From Mycocentrospora acerina (taxonomy: Eukaryota > Ascomycota > Dothideomycetes > Pleosporales): DNA of 64,000 nt. Position numbers and translations under genes: made by a program. The notes beneath the pieces are model-generated. The model did not search any database, was not told where the DNA came from, and saw only the letters and a program-made list of their open reading frames with translations. The stretch lies in assembly GCA_022701365.1 (NCBI GenBank), contig JAKUHH010000236.1:207126-271125 (forward strand), in the 5' to 3' direction. How positions within the stretch are numbered: position 1 is the stretch's first letter; each line of letters starts with the position of its first letter. Shown one piece after another: positions 41,601 through 53,061 of this stretch.

Positions 41601-42624
41601 ATGGACTCTCTAGTCTCGCAGTACAGTCGCCCCGCGCACACGGAGGAGGAGCAGACGCAGCAGGAGCAGCTCGAGCTCTACAACTGCACCCCAGAGCTCT
41701 CTCTCAAGTTTGCCCTGCCACCAGTAGCTCAGGTAGACGCGCCCTGCCCCGCGCACAGCCAGAGCGCCTCTCCGGAATCTGCCTGCTGACCAGACCATAG
41801 TCGGCATCATGGCTCCGCGCAATGACAGACGACTACTCCAACCCAAACTGTCCCATTAAGATTGCACACGGCACCACGACGCTCGCCTTCCGCTTCAAGG
41901 GCGGCATCATTGTCGCCACCGACTCGCGAGCCACGGCCGGAAACTGGATAGCGAGTCAGACGGTCAAGAAGGTCATTGAGATCAACAACTGCCTGCTGGG
42001 AACCATGGCTGGTGGCGCTGCTGTAAGCACATGATGCTCGTAGAGGCTGGAGATTCTGGTATTGATATAGTATCAGGACTGCCAATACTGGCTCGCGTGG
42101 CTCGGTATGCAATGTCGCCTCCACGAGCTCCGACACAAGCGCCGTATCTCCGTTGCCGCCGCATCCAAGATCCTCGCCAACTTGGTCTACTCATACAAGG
42201 GCATGGGATTAAGCATGGTATGCTGTTTTCCTGTTGCGTCTTATCTTTCTATCTAACAAGTCAACAGGGTACCATGTGCGCCGGCGTGACCCCACAAGAA
42301 GGCCCCGCACTCTACTACATTGACAGTGACGGTACGCGTCTCTCTGGTAATCTTTTCTGTGTCGGCTCCGGTCAGACATTTGCATACGGTGTGCTCGACG
42401 CAGAATACAGCTACGACCTCGAGGACGATGCGGCGCTCGAGCTCGGACGACGAAGCATTCTCGCTGCCACTCACCGTGACGCGTACTCTGGAGGTTTCAT
42501 CAACCTGTACCACGTCAAGGAGGATGGCTGGGTCAAGCACGGCTTCAGCGACACGAATCCCATCTTCTGGGAGACCAAGCTGAAGAAGGGCGAGTTCTCC
42601 AACGTGACGAGTGAATTGGAGTAG
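41601..42624 (+). CDS. PRE2: 20S proteasome subunit beta-5 (Pre2)
   Basis: Four exons: 41601-41732, 41801-42022, 42077-42217 and 42268-42624, giving 283 residues. All introns (68, 54 and 50 bp) are GT-AG and in phase 0. Residues 1-68 are the propeptide, ending in IKIAHG. Autocleavage before Thr69 frees the catalytic N-terminal threonine (TTTLAFRFKGGIIVATDSRA). This subunit carries the chymotrypsin-like activity of the proteasome core. Other family blocks are TMAGGAADCQYWLAWLGMQC, VAAASKILANLVYSYKGMGL, GTMCAGVTPQEGPALYYID and CVGSGQTFAYGVLD. Conserved Asp and Lys of the active site (ATDSRA, and Lys in RFKGG) are in place. Length fits (yeast 287). Exon 2 start was chosen because it gives SASWLRAMTDDYSNPNCP, which matches the family. 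Confidence 0.96.
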
Positions 42625-43225
42625 GCAAAAGATGCACAAGGGAGATGAATGAGCAGACGAGATAGATAGTAGCTTGCACGCTCACAACATAAACTTGAAT
42701 GAATGAATGAAATGATTCTAGATGATTATGTGGTAGTTGTGAGTTTATGCCTTGATGTGGAGATGGGAGATGAAGCCTTACAAGTCATGGCTGTCATGGC
42801 AGTCATAACGTATATACGTTATTCCCACTGACATTGAAATAATATTTTACTCTTCACCCGCCATGCCGAGCAAGCAAACTAATTCACATTGCTGGAGTAA
42901 AGTGAAGTGAAACGAAGCGAATAGAAGGTAAGAACAGGAGATGATGTATAAATAATAAACAGATTAATATATCCTTTCCCCCAAGACATGATTGGTAGGA
43001 CAAACATGTTTTTTTCTTTTGGGGAGGGGGACGGGGGGAATGAAAGGTAATCATCCAGGCAAGGTACTCTTCTACTCTAGATCCAAGGAATTTTTTCAAA
43101 AAAAAAACAAGTTGGCAACAAAGAACGCAAGTAGTAGTAGTTAGTACCTTTGATAAAAATTAAAAGAAGAGAAAAGTTTTATTTTGAATTACCGTTGCCA
43201 ATTCCATTCCCGTCTTGATGTTGCA

Positions 43226-43277
<52 letters not shown>

Positions 43278-43802
43278 CCCTCTTGCTACCTTGCTTGTAC
43301 TCCTACTCCTACTCCTACTCCTACTCCTACTCCTACAACTAGATACAGACACACAGAAACAAGTGCAGAACCACACCTCAAACGGCCAGAAAGAGGAATT
43401 TTTTTTTTAAAAAAAAAAAAAAGACATCTGTATGATGACAGAAACAATGTTTATTATTTAAAAAAAATTATATATATAAGAAAAATACCTTTGGTTTGGT
43501 TTGGTTTGGTTTGGTTTGGTTTGATTTGGTGATTGATGAGTTGAATAATTCATTCATTCATTCATAGCCCGTGAAGCGAGAAAAAAACAGACATGGAGAA
43601 AGGAAGAGAGAGAGGAAGAGAGGGAAAAGAGGATATAGACGGATATATAGATGGATAGATGGATAGATGATACTAATCGACCCAATTCAGTCCATTCCAA
43701 TCCAGTTCAGTCCAATCGCATTGGATATATAGATAGATAGATAGATATATAAACATCTAGACTGACACATTGATACATTGACCGAGAGAGGTATTTAAAA
43801 AG

Positions 43803-43835
<33 letters not shown>

Positions 43836-44184
43836 AAGAAAAGAGACTTGAAAGGAAGGGAAAAAAAAAGTTGTAGTAGTTGTAGTAGTAGTAGACACAC
43901 ATATTCCTCCCTCCCTCCTTTCCTCCCTTTCTTCCTTGCCTTTCTTCCATATCCCATTCCCCCTTGCATATCCTGTTCCCCATTCCCATGACCATCCCTA
44001 TGACCATCCCTATGACCAAAACCACACCCATACACCCACCTAGTTTGGAAATAGTACAAAAAAAAAGAAGAAGAGAGAACGACATGGTATGTGTCACAAA
44101 AAAAAGATGACAAAATAGAGGACAAAAAAGTGACAAGGTTGGTTAAAGAAAAAAAAAGAGAGAAAGAAAGAAAAGTGAGATGAA
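42625..44184. repeat. microsatellite-rich convergent spacer
   Basis: About 1.56 kb between PRE2 (+) and the JmjC gene (-), with almost no unique-looking coding sequence. It holds a CTA array (about 43228-43275), CTCCTA hexamers (about 43297-43337), a TTTGG pentamer array (about 43493-43523), ATTC units (about 43548-43564), GATA/GATG tracts (about 43646-43750), GAAA units (about 43801-43850) and many A runs. It should include both 3' UTRs. Confidence 0.8.
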
Positions 44185-47100
44185 TCAACGACTCCTCCTC
44201 CGTAACCCCATGTCCTCCTGCTGCAGTTGCTTGATGAGGTTTCTGCTCGCCTCGTCAAGCTGTGGGTCGATTGCGCTCATGTTCATGTTCACGCCCAGCA
44301 CGTCAATGTTCATGCCCATTCCTACATTCATCCCCATGCCCATGCCTAGCTCCAGTTTGATGTGATGCTGCGAGTCTCTTCGGCGGCCCCCTGGCGTGGA
44401 TTTGGGTGTCTTGCTGGCTTTGCGGCTCGAGGATGAGTGTGGTATAGTTGTTGTTGCTGCTGCTGTTGTTGTTGTTGCGGGTCGGTAGTTGCGCATGTTG
44501 GGTGTTATTGGTGGGGGTGGAAAGTCCGAGTTTGTCGTGTAGATGTTGTAGTTTGTCGTTGTGGGAGAGGTGGTATGCATGGGGGACACTGGGGAAGACA
44601 CCTGCCGGGGTTGGGTCGTGACGCCGTTGGTTTCGACGTGGTTTGTTGGGTTGGTACTATTTGAAAAAGGTGGAGGGCCTGGGGTCAGGGGCTCGACACT
44701 GGGGCCTTGGCGAGTGGTGAATTCGATGCCGTCCATGGAGGAGGAGGTGCCGTTGGGCTGGTGCTCAATCGAGGACATGATTGTGTCGCCATTGGGTGGA
44801 AGAGAAGCCGGTATGTTCATCAATGTGTAGTCGCCGTTACCAAAGGCTTGTTGTAGCGCTGGGTCGATGGGCATGGTGTTGTCTTCTGGATCGCGGTCAA
44901 ACGTCTGTTGGGCAGCATACGCCACATCCTGGAGTATTGAGGCGTTGACACTGAATTGATGCGGTAACGAATGCCTAGTATGCATGTCTCCATTCATCAT
45001 CTCACCATCAAAAGCCGACTCCTGTCTCATCCTCTTGGCTGATGTCGAGTCTTCTTCGCTCACACGCCGCTTCTTGGAAGCGGACCCTCTAGGGATAGGA
45101 ACTTCATTCGCTTTGACGGGGTCAACGTTGCCGTACTCATCGTGTATGCAACGACGCTACAAATATTAGCCGACTCCTACGACACCTACATGGTAGTAAG
45201 CCTTACCTTGCTTTTGCGACAATCGGCACAGGCCTTGACGCGGCCTGACTTGAGCGCGTAGGGATCACCGTTTGCATCTGCCATGATCGGCCCACCAGTC
45301 ACAGGACCGTTGACAGCCGTTATAAGCCCGTCGACAATGGAGTGATCGCTAAGGCGACGCTTGACGGAAATGCCATACGAGCCAGATAGGTCAATCGTAT
45401 GCATACCAGGCTTCGATGTGTCGATGAGCTCATCCTTGTGTTTACACCGGATCCGTCGTTTCCTGCAAGCATCGCAAGCAACTCGTTTTGGCCCAAGCTG
45501 AGACGTCTTGGGGGTGGTAATGTGTGAGCCTGAACTTGGACGAAGGAATCCAGTCAGGGGACCATCAAAGGGTAAGACTTGATCGTCTTGGTAGAAATTC
45601 TCCGCGCCGTTCTGGAGCTCAAGCTCGGGCTCGGGTTCGACTTCAAGCTCATAGTCGGCTTCCGGAGCCGGAAGACTTGTTGGGGGAGGAGGGGGGACGG
45701 ATGCTCGAATGCGAGCCGATTGCCGCTCAGTGGTCCCGCGTACAGCCTCACTCTGCGAATCGCGTTCCATCTTCCTCACTTGAGCGACGCTCATTTTCTT
45801 TTCGCCGGGCTCGGTTGATTCAACCACGCCAGCATCAGGCATTGCCCATGCGGGAATCGTTTCGTTTCCTCGCTTCCAAGCGATCCATATGGCGAAGCGT
45901 TTGGCAAGAACAAGAGGGTCGCCATGGCCCTTGGGGATGGACTTGTTGACCGCACTTCGAGTTCGTGAGGGCACGTCGATCTTGTCGAGTGAAATGAGGA
46001 CGGTCCTCCAGATGTAGTTGAGAACGTCTGTGAGCCCTTCGAGTTCATGTTTGGAGTAGTATCGGCTGTTGTAGTTGGAGGGGCCCAGATGCGAATTGTG
46101 GCCAAATCTGTCTGGTTCGCAGTAGATGGGGATGGAGCGTTTGAATGTGTGGCCACTCTGTAAGAGTTTCTCGACTGGCCCGGGCAGAGGGTCCTCCTCG
46201 AGGTATTTGATGACTGTCAACCACATGATCTTTTGGAAGAACGGGTACCGAAACTGCGTGGCTACTTTGGTGTTGATTTCAATTTCCAGAATCTTAATCT
46301 GCATGCCATAGTGGATCCGGGTTAGAAAGTTGCCTCCAATAACGAGACTGTCTTGGGGAGTCCAAACTGCGTGTATCCAGCCAGAGGGGATCAACATGGT
46401 GTCTCCAGGATAGAGGTCGACTCGGTAGCAATCCTTGACTTGCTTGCCAAGCCAGTCGTGCCCTTGGTTGGGCGAGAGGCACCAGTCTTCATACTTTTTC
46501 AGATTCTGCTTTGTTGGAGGGATGAAGAAGAAGACCTTTTTCCCCTTGACAATGTGGTAGTAGACAGACGAGCCGCCAAAGTCAATGTGGAAATCGGTAA
46601 AGCAGTCGGCAACGGACATGAGGCAGTAGAACTGTACTGGCGGTGGCGCGTACTTGTCATCTTCCCGCCAAACCGAGTCCTGCAGATCCATGTCGCGAAC
46701 GGCTTTTGGCCGGCGAATGAGTCGTCCCAGCCTGCTGCGGGACACTTCGAGACTGATGACGTTCCTTACAGGCTTTTCGCCCTGCTGCTCGTAGTAGTCG
46801 GCCCACTTGCCCATTGTCCACTTTTTGCCTTCGCCTTCTTGCGCCTTGACATCGATGACAGGAACAGTCTCGTTTGGCCCGTAGAGCTCAGCGACGCGCC
46901 GAACAGTCAGCCCCTGGGGGATGACCATGTCAAGCTTGTCCTGGCCTTCGTCTGCCACTGTTTCATACTCAAAGTATGCTTCTTGCTCATCTGCTTGGTC
47001 GGTGGTCGGGTCGATGCATGCCGTGTGCATGTCGATATCCTTGTCCTCGTCGTCATCCTCGTCTGCGGGAAGATAGGGACGAGGGTTTAGGGCGCCTGGG

Positions 47101-49186
47101 ATGAGGATTGGCTCCCTGAAGCCATTTGACTTTTCGAGAAGATTGCGGGTGATTAGCTCTGGTGGCATGCGCGCAAACGTCTCTGGGGTAAACGCCATGT
47201 CTCCATTCTTGAAGGCGGCGATGTAGTGGTGCTCGGGATTGTCGTCGGATGTCTTGAGGACGCCTTCGTTCAGGCCGGCGTAGTCGACAGTGGTATGAGC
47301 TCGAACGGATTTACGAACCTCTGGGCCAAATTAGAACTTGTTTTCCAGCGAGGGTCCATGTGCCTACTAGTTGTTTCGCCAAACTTTGGCCTGCAGGGTA
47401 CGCAGTAGAACTTGTTCACGTCGCGCACGTCGCGCTCGCTGTTGAAGCCCGCGCAGGCGTAGTGATGCCACTCTTTGCAGCCGTCACACCCAATCCATTG
47501 CTCGCCGTCACCTACTTTGACCTGGGAGTCGGAGGAGTGGCAAGCGGCGCAGATGAGGTCAGGCTGCTCGGCTGCCTCCCTCTTGGATGGCTGGCGGGGT
47601 TCCTCGGCTGGTGGGGTTACCGCTGTGATGGCGTTGAGGGGGACAGACCGAGCGCGTGCCGAGTCCGAGGGCAGCCAACCACTGAGGAGCTGGGGGTTGT
47701 TGGGGTCGGAGAATGAGTGGCGGCGGGCCTGTGTGGTGGTGGTGGTGGTGGGGGAGTGTGGAGTGTTGACTTGGGGTGGCAGAGAGTCGATGGCTGGGAC
47801 AGTGACGACGGCGTCGGGATGCTCTGCTGGAAGACCTGGAAGGCTCTGGGGCGACTGGAGCTGGTCAGGGGCGCCCGAAGCGGCTGCTGGCTGCGCGTTC
47901 TTTGGCTTTGGTGTGGACCTCTTCCTTTTGCTGGTAGACGGAGTGCTGCGGGGCCCTCGCGGCTTGCCCTTGGGCCAGCCCTGGTGCTTTTTTGGCCTGT
48001 TCTCTGGCTCTGATGCTGGCACAGGCACGAACGCGGGCACGGGCACTGGCTCTTCAGCGGCACCAGCACTCTGCGCCAGAAGCTGCGAGACTGCGCTGGA
48101 CGTCTCTTCTGGAGGCGCGTATATTTGCTGTACTGCCGGCGCGGCGTCGGTTGTGGACATGTCGGCCGGCTGCATGGACGGCAGCGGGGCGTGCATGGCG
48201 TCTGCAGGAGCAGGAGCAGCAGCGGGAGCAGCAGCAGGAGGGGGGGGGAGAGGAAGAGGAGCTTCCACGTGCGGGGCATGACGAGCAAACGGCTCGGTCG
48301 CTGCTGCCAACGCGCCCAGCGGCTTGCGAGTTTGCCGTGTCTGCAGCAGCGGCGGTCCAGCCGGCAGCTGGTCGGCTGCGGACGGGTGGGAAAGGCTCCA
48401 CCGCTTTGCCGTCGAAGGGGGGGACTGTGCGGCGTGGGCGGAGACGGCAAAGTTGAGCAGCAGCTCGGCGTCGGAGATGCGCGGGTCGCTGGGCTGGGCG
48501 GGCTGCGGCGCAAAGGCGGCGGGGGTCTGGTACATGCGCGTGCCGCTGTCGACCATCTGCTCGACGTTGTAGGACCAGCCGGGGATGTGGCTCGTGGCCG
48601 GGCGGGAGTGGTAGTGGCCCTGCGGCGGCGAGGCGTAGAGCTCGGAGCGCGCGCGCTTGGCCGGACGCTCGTAGTGGGCGTGGGCGTGGGCGTGGGCGTG
48701 CGAGTAGGCGTATGAAGGGGCCCTGGCGTAGGCTCGAAAGGGCGCGCGCTCGCTGGGCGGCTGGGCGGCGGTGGGCGAGGCGGCGGGGTGTCGGGGGCGG
48801 CGCGGGGGCGCGGCGTACGAGGCAGGCAGCTGGCGCGACGTGAGGGCGGCGTCGGCGAGGGCGTCAATGGGCGACGTCAGCGCGCGCTCGGCGTACGAGG
48901 GCGGCAGCGGCAGCGGCCCGTACGTGGGCGCGCGCAGGCCCGGCGGCAGCGGCGCGCGAGTGCTCTCGGCAGCCATCCACGGGACGCGCGAGTGCTCGCG
49001 GCCATTGGTGTGTGTGCCGGCGAGGGCGGCGTCGGCGGCGTGGGCGAGGGCGTGGGCGGGGTGTGCGAGCGAGGAGGCGGCCGGGCGCACGACGGGCGAC
49101 AGCGGCTCGACGGGCGGCGGGTTGGGCGTGTGCGGGCGGGCGTGGGCCTGGCGGTACTGCGCCTTGAAGGTGGTGCCGCGGACCAT
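44185..49186 (-). CDS. JHD1: JmjC histone demethylase of the JHD1/KDM2 type with PHD finger
   Basis: Three exons on the minus strand: 49186-47368, 47320-45207 and 45156-44185, with introns of 47 and 50 bp, giving 1634 residues. Residues 1 to about 540 are low complexity (Ala, Pro, Ser, His). A C4HC3 PHD finger covers 546-598, with Cys at 546, 549, 567, 570, 578, 595, 598 and His575. The JmjC domain lies at about 770-960. Its iron ligands are His851 and Asp853 (FHIDFGGSSVYYH) and His923 (GWIHAVWTP). This matches Jhd1/KDM2 enzymes, which remove methyl groups from H3K36 using Fe(II) and 2-oxoglutarate in the nucleus. Two Cys clusters (1222-1232 and 1304-1314) follow. The first exon could be open further upstream to 49699, but MVRGTTFKAQYRQAHARPHT is the plausible start. 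The C-terminus is Met/Gly-rich. Confidence 0.9.
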
Positions 49187-49982
49187 GGTGTGCTCAGCGG
49201 CGGGCGAGGGCGTGGGTGCGGAGGAGCTCGTCGGCGTCGCCTGTGGCCGTGTCGGGACGGGGGCGGCGAGGGGGCGCAAGCATGTCCGGGCCGCGCGCGA
49301 GGGGGCGGGCAGCGGGCGCGGGCGCGGTGCAGCAGCGACGGGCGTGGTGCGGCAGAAATGGGCGCGGTGGGGAGGAGGTGGCAGCAGAGGGCCGGGCAGT
49401 CGAGCGCGGCGACGGCAGCCCGGCGCTTGAGCGAGGCAGCACACGGGCGGGGCGGGGCGAGCGTGCAGCCGGGGCGGCGACGGCGAGGCAGGGCGCGGGC
49501 GGGGAGGGGGGGAGGTGAGGGCGCGGGCGAGGGAGTGCGGCGGCGACGGAGGGCTCGCAGCTGGGGGACATGGTGCTCGTCGCAGCCAGACAGCCAGAGC
49601 CATGCCGGGCGCAGGGCCTCCCCGACTGGCCTGCGCCCGCGACGGCGACGGCGCCCCTGGCAATGCGGCCACGCAGACGGGCGCGGTGCTGCTGGCCATG
49701 CCGCCGTGGCTGCTGCTGCTGCCCCGGACGCTGCCCTCGCTGCGGCCATCCGCTCGCCTGCCCGTGCCGCTGCTGCTGCCCGCGGCCCATCACGCCCATC
49801 CCATGGCCCATGGCTGCTCCACGCCGCATCCAGCTCGCTCGCCGCACGTGACATACGTCCGCCAAGGCGCGCGAGTGCTCTGCGTCGACGGCAGGCCTGG
49901 CGCCAGCCTGTCCACCACCACCACGTCCCCGACGCCCGCGCCCCCAGCAGCCCGTCCGCCAGCCCGCCCCAGTCGCCAAAGT
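49187..49982. promoter_or_regulatory. GC-rich divergent promoter JHD1 / SF3B6
   Basis: About 800 bp of very GC-rich sequence between two start codons. Long overlapping ORFs occur in several frames because stop codons are rare at this composition. The frame of JHD1 remains open to an ATG at 49699. No independent gene is supported. Confidence 0.55.
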
Positions 49983-50541
49983 ATGAGTCGCGGTGGAAAG
50001 CTTGCCCCCGAAGTCAATCGGTACGTGTGCCCGCCGCCGCATGCGCTGCCCAGGCCCAGGCAGGCGTCGCATGCGGCCTTGTCGCAGCACCTCCGCTAAC
50101 CAGCCCGTGCCCGCCAGAGCTCTCTTCGTCAAGAACCTGAGGTGAGTGTGCCGCGTCGCGCCGCCGCGCGCGAGTGCTAACCGCCGCCAGCTTCAACGTC
50201 ACCCCCGAGGAGCTCTTCGACCTCTTTGGCAAGTTCGGCCCGGTGCGGTACGTCGACTCCTCGCCCTCGCCCTTGCCCTTGTGCACCCGGCCCGGCCGCT
50301 AACCCGCTGCAGCCAAATCCGCCAGGGCATCGCCAACAACACAAAGGGCACTGCCTTTGTCGTCTATGAAGACGTCATGGACGCCAAGTCGGCCTGCGAC
50401 AAGCTCAACGGCTTCAACTTCCAGAACCGCTACCTCGTCGTGCTCTACCACCAGCCCGACAAGATGATCAAGGCCGCCAACGATCTCGCCGAGCGCCAGG
50501 ACAACTTAGAAAAGCTCAAGAAGCAGCACGGCATTGATTAG
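49983..50541 (+). CDS. SF3B6: SF3B6/p14-like branch-site RNA-binding protein
   Basis: Four exons: 49983-50020, 50118-50141 (only 24 nt), 50191-50247 and 50313-50541, giving 115 residues. The product is a single RRM protein: KLAPEVNRALFVKNLSFNV, TPEELFDLFGKFGPVRQIR, TKGTAFVVYEDVMDAKSACD and NGFNFQNRYLVVLYHQPDKM. This matches the p14/SF3B14 (SF3B6) subunit of the U2 snRNP SF3b complex, which contacts the branch-point adenosine. RNP1 is GTAFVVYE, and RNP2 is LFVKNL. The C-terminal helix (LEKLKKQHGID) is also typical. Human SF3B6 is 125 residues, so it is complete. Splicing through the microexon is required: the codons at both of its ends are split. It diverges from JHD1. Confidence 0.93.
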
Positions 50542-52176
50542 CATGAGGCGAGGCCCCAGGACCCGGTGACGTTACGGGAGACAAGCAGTAATGACAAATC
50601 TCCTGTGGGCCTCAAAACCGATAGCGTATTCTCAACACGCTCCTCGAGCCGCGGCGGCGACACGCACACCTTCTCTTCTTCTCCGACGGCCACGCCAAGC
50701 ACCAAATCGACGTCAACAAGCTCGCTGTCAACGGAGAAATCCACACCCCCTTGCCCCAACGAGCCCTCGACGACAACGACGACAACGACGACAACGACGA
50801 CTACCCGCCCATGTGACTGGCATGGCGTCAAGCGCTCTGTAAAGGGGCTTTGGAAATCCATTACCCGGGTCGGCGTTTAAAAAAAAGACCAGAGATTGTT
50901 ACCATTATCATCTCATGAAATAAGCCGGCACCATGTTTCTGCAATCCAATGCAGAATCCTTTATTCATCTTCCTCGTTGATACTCTCTTTTTTTCTCTCT
51001 CTCTCTTTCTTGTTATTTTTGGTAAACTAGTTACAAACTGGGTGGGGATCAGACTACTGCTTCAGTTATAATGGCAAAAAAATGTGCCTTTTCACTACTA
51101 TCAAATGGATAGAGAGGCCGTGTAGTAATTTGCTGGCCTTTTTTTTTTTTTTTTTTTTTTTATAACTTTCGTCTTCTTTCCCTCGTTCCTCTTGGGAACA
51201 GAATGCTTTGGTCGTGTTGTGTTGTGTTGTGTGTCTATGATGTGATGTTGCATTCATTCATCCATTTACTCATTCATTATCCTGTCTTGCTGTCGTAACA
51301 AAACACAACATAACGTGACTTGATTTGACTTGATTTGATTTGATGTAATGCGATGCAATGCGATGCCCCATGTGACCCTACTCTCATGTACTATTGTTAT
51401 GCCATGTGATGTACTATCATGCCATGTGATGTGATGTGATGTGCTGTGCTGTGCTGTGCTATGATGTGATGAGTTGGCATCCCAGCCACCGGCCACCAGC
51501 CACCATCCACAATAACCACTCACTTGGTCCATCACTCACTCACTCATTCAGCCAATGAATGAACAAATGAACGAACGAATGAATGAACGAATAAATGAAC
51601 GAACATACACTGGGCTCCTGCAGGGAGGAGGAATGAGGAATGAGGAAGAAAGAAGACAAGTAGATTTTATAATAGTAAAAGTACCTGCATACATACATAC
51701 ATACATACATACATACAGAAAAACAGACAAAATCACGGAAAAGATCTATATGACTCCAAATGTATAAACATTAAATATTATCATCTATACTAGTCATTTA
51801 CAATTTAATTGCATTGGAATGAATGAATTAGTTGAAAAGAAGAAGAAGAGAATTATAATAAATTCTTTGATCCTCTTTTTGATGTGTTTTTTAAGGAAAA
51901 AATACCTAGCATTAATTCATTCATTCATTCATTCATTCATTCATTCATTCAATCATTTATTTATTTAAATGTTTGTTTGTCGTAATTAGTGTCATGCAGA
52001 GAGTCTCGGTGGTCCGCATAGGACTACGATTAGGATTATGACCAAGGCCAAACATAAACCCTTGTTCATGTTCATTCATGACTACTTTCAGTTTGGTCAA
52101 ATGTCATGTCATTTAACTACTACTACTTCTACTTCTACTATAACAACAACTACAACAACTACAACAACAACGACAA
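50542..52176. repeat. microsatellite-rich convergent spacer
   Basis: About 1.63 kb between SF3B6 (+) and the WW protein gene (-). It contains a CGACAA trinucleotide-type array (about 50767-50805), a poly-T run of over 20 (about 51139-51161), GTGTT and TTGAT units, ATGTGATGTG repeats (about 51405-51475), GAAC/GAAT units (about 51553-51605), CATA/TACA (about 51688-51716), ATTC (about 51914-51953) and CAACTA units (about 52143-52180). No gene supported. Confidence 0.8.
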
Positions 52177-53061
52177 CTAGAACAAAGCTGCGCCCAATAA
52201 TGACCCCCCCAACACTCCCGCTGCAATCGGCAGCCCCGCACCCCCACCATACCCATACCCATACGGCCTACCATATGGTCCTACCGGCCGCATGTACCCA
52301 CCCGCATAAGGATTGTACCCAAACGCCCCTCGTGGTGCAAACCCCCCTCCTAATGCATACCCCCCTCCCGGTGCATACATCCCTCGCTGAGGCGGCGGTT
52401 GAATATATACATCTCTCCCCTGCGAGTCCTTGCCCAGAAGCTGCGGCTGCCCAGTCTGCATTGCGCGGATGAGGGCCTGCCGCGTATGCAGGTGCGCAAG
52501 GTACGCCTTTTGCTCCTGCTCGGCCCGCTGCTGGCGGTGCTTTTCACGTTCCGTGTGCGAAGTCCCCGTCACCTTGTCCTTTAGCTTGCGCGAGAACTTG
52601 TGGATGCCCGTGGGTTGTTGTTGTTCTTGGGACGACGTGGTGCGAGGCGGGAGTTGGGTGGCGTCGTCGTTGTCAGAGTCCTCGGCCATGAGATCGTCTA
52701 CCGTTACTGTGCGCTTCATTCGCGTGTGCGTCTTGCGCTCTTCGGCGCTGAGGGTCGCGAGGAACTCGGTGTCGTCGTAGGGGTGTGTCCAGATGGAGCG
52801 TGGGGGCGTGGCTTTTGTGTCCACAAAGAACTGGTGCTGGGATTCTGGGTCAAACGACCGCACCCAGCCTGCTGGTAGCTCGCGCATCTCGTCCTCCATT
52901 GACCGCCGTCGGTCCATGGGGATGCCATTGCGTTCAGTGCGAGCGCCAGGGCCGTCTGTTGATACACGGCGGATGGGCTCGGGCTGGAAGGAAGAGCTCT
53001 GTGCGGCTGATGAGCTTGTTGCGGCTTCATAGCTTGGTGGGGCGTCGTGGGGTGTCGACAT
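52177..53061 (-). CDS. WW-domain protein with Gly/Tyr-rich C-terminus
   Basis: Single exon, 294 residues from the ATG at 53061 (MSTPHDAPPSYEAA). The frame is open further up into an AT/TG microsatellite, so that extension is rejected. A PPSY motif stands at residues 8-11. One WW domain covers about residues 62-96, with Trp66 (LPAGWVRSFD) and Trp91 (RSIWTHPYDD); the FFVD strand lies between them. The second Trp is kept, although the usual final Pro is in HPYDD. A charged, Gln/Glu/Arg-rich coiled segment follows (about 165-200). The C-terminal 80 residues are rich in Gly, Tyr and Pro (GGYMRPVGPYGRPYGYGYGG) and end in a Gly-zipper-like hydrophobic stretch. WW domains bind Pro-rich ligands; here the PPSY motif could also serve as a ligand. 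The specific role is unknown. A related layout exists in several fungal proteins of unknown function. Confidence 0.82.
   Translation of the reverse strand: MSTPHDAPPSYEAATSSSAAQSSSFQPEPIRRVSTDGPGARTERNGIPMDRRRSMEDEMRELPAGWVRSFDPESQHQFFVDTKATPPRSIWTHPYDDTEFLATLSAEERKTHTRMKRTVTVDDLMAEDSDNDDATQLPPRTTSSQEQQQPTGIHKFSRKLKDKVTGTSHTEREKHRQQRAEQEQKAYLAHLHTRQALIRAMQTGQPQLLGKDSQGRDVYIQPPPQRGMYAPGGGYALGGGFAPRGAFGYNPYAGGYMRPVGPYGRPYGYGYGGGAGLPIAAGVLGGSLLGAALF

Noticed and set aside
43215..43532. Thr-repeat ORF in the convergent spacer
   Set aside because: Made entirely of CTA, CTCCTA and TTTGG microsatellites; no coding features.
43757..44188. Phe/Leu/Ser-rich minus-strand ORF after JHD1
   Set aside because: Translation of GAAA and A-rich simple repeats; overlaps the JHD1 3' end.
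47617..48867. 416-codon minus-strand ORF within JHD1 exon 1
   Set aside because: It is the +1 shadow of the JHD1 frame; its Pro/Arg/Ser/Leu composition is an echo of the Ala/Pro-rich coding sequence.
48788..50140. 450-codon plus-strand ORF opposite JHD1 and its promoter
   Set aside because: It runs antisense to JHD1 exon 1, is extremely Arg/Gly/Ala-rich as expected from GC-rich shadow frames, overlaps the SF3B6 start, and has no domain.
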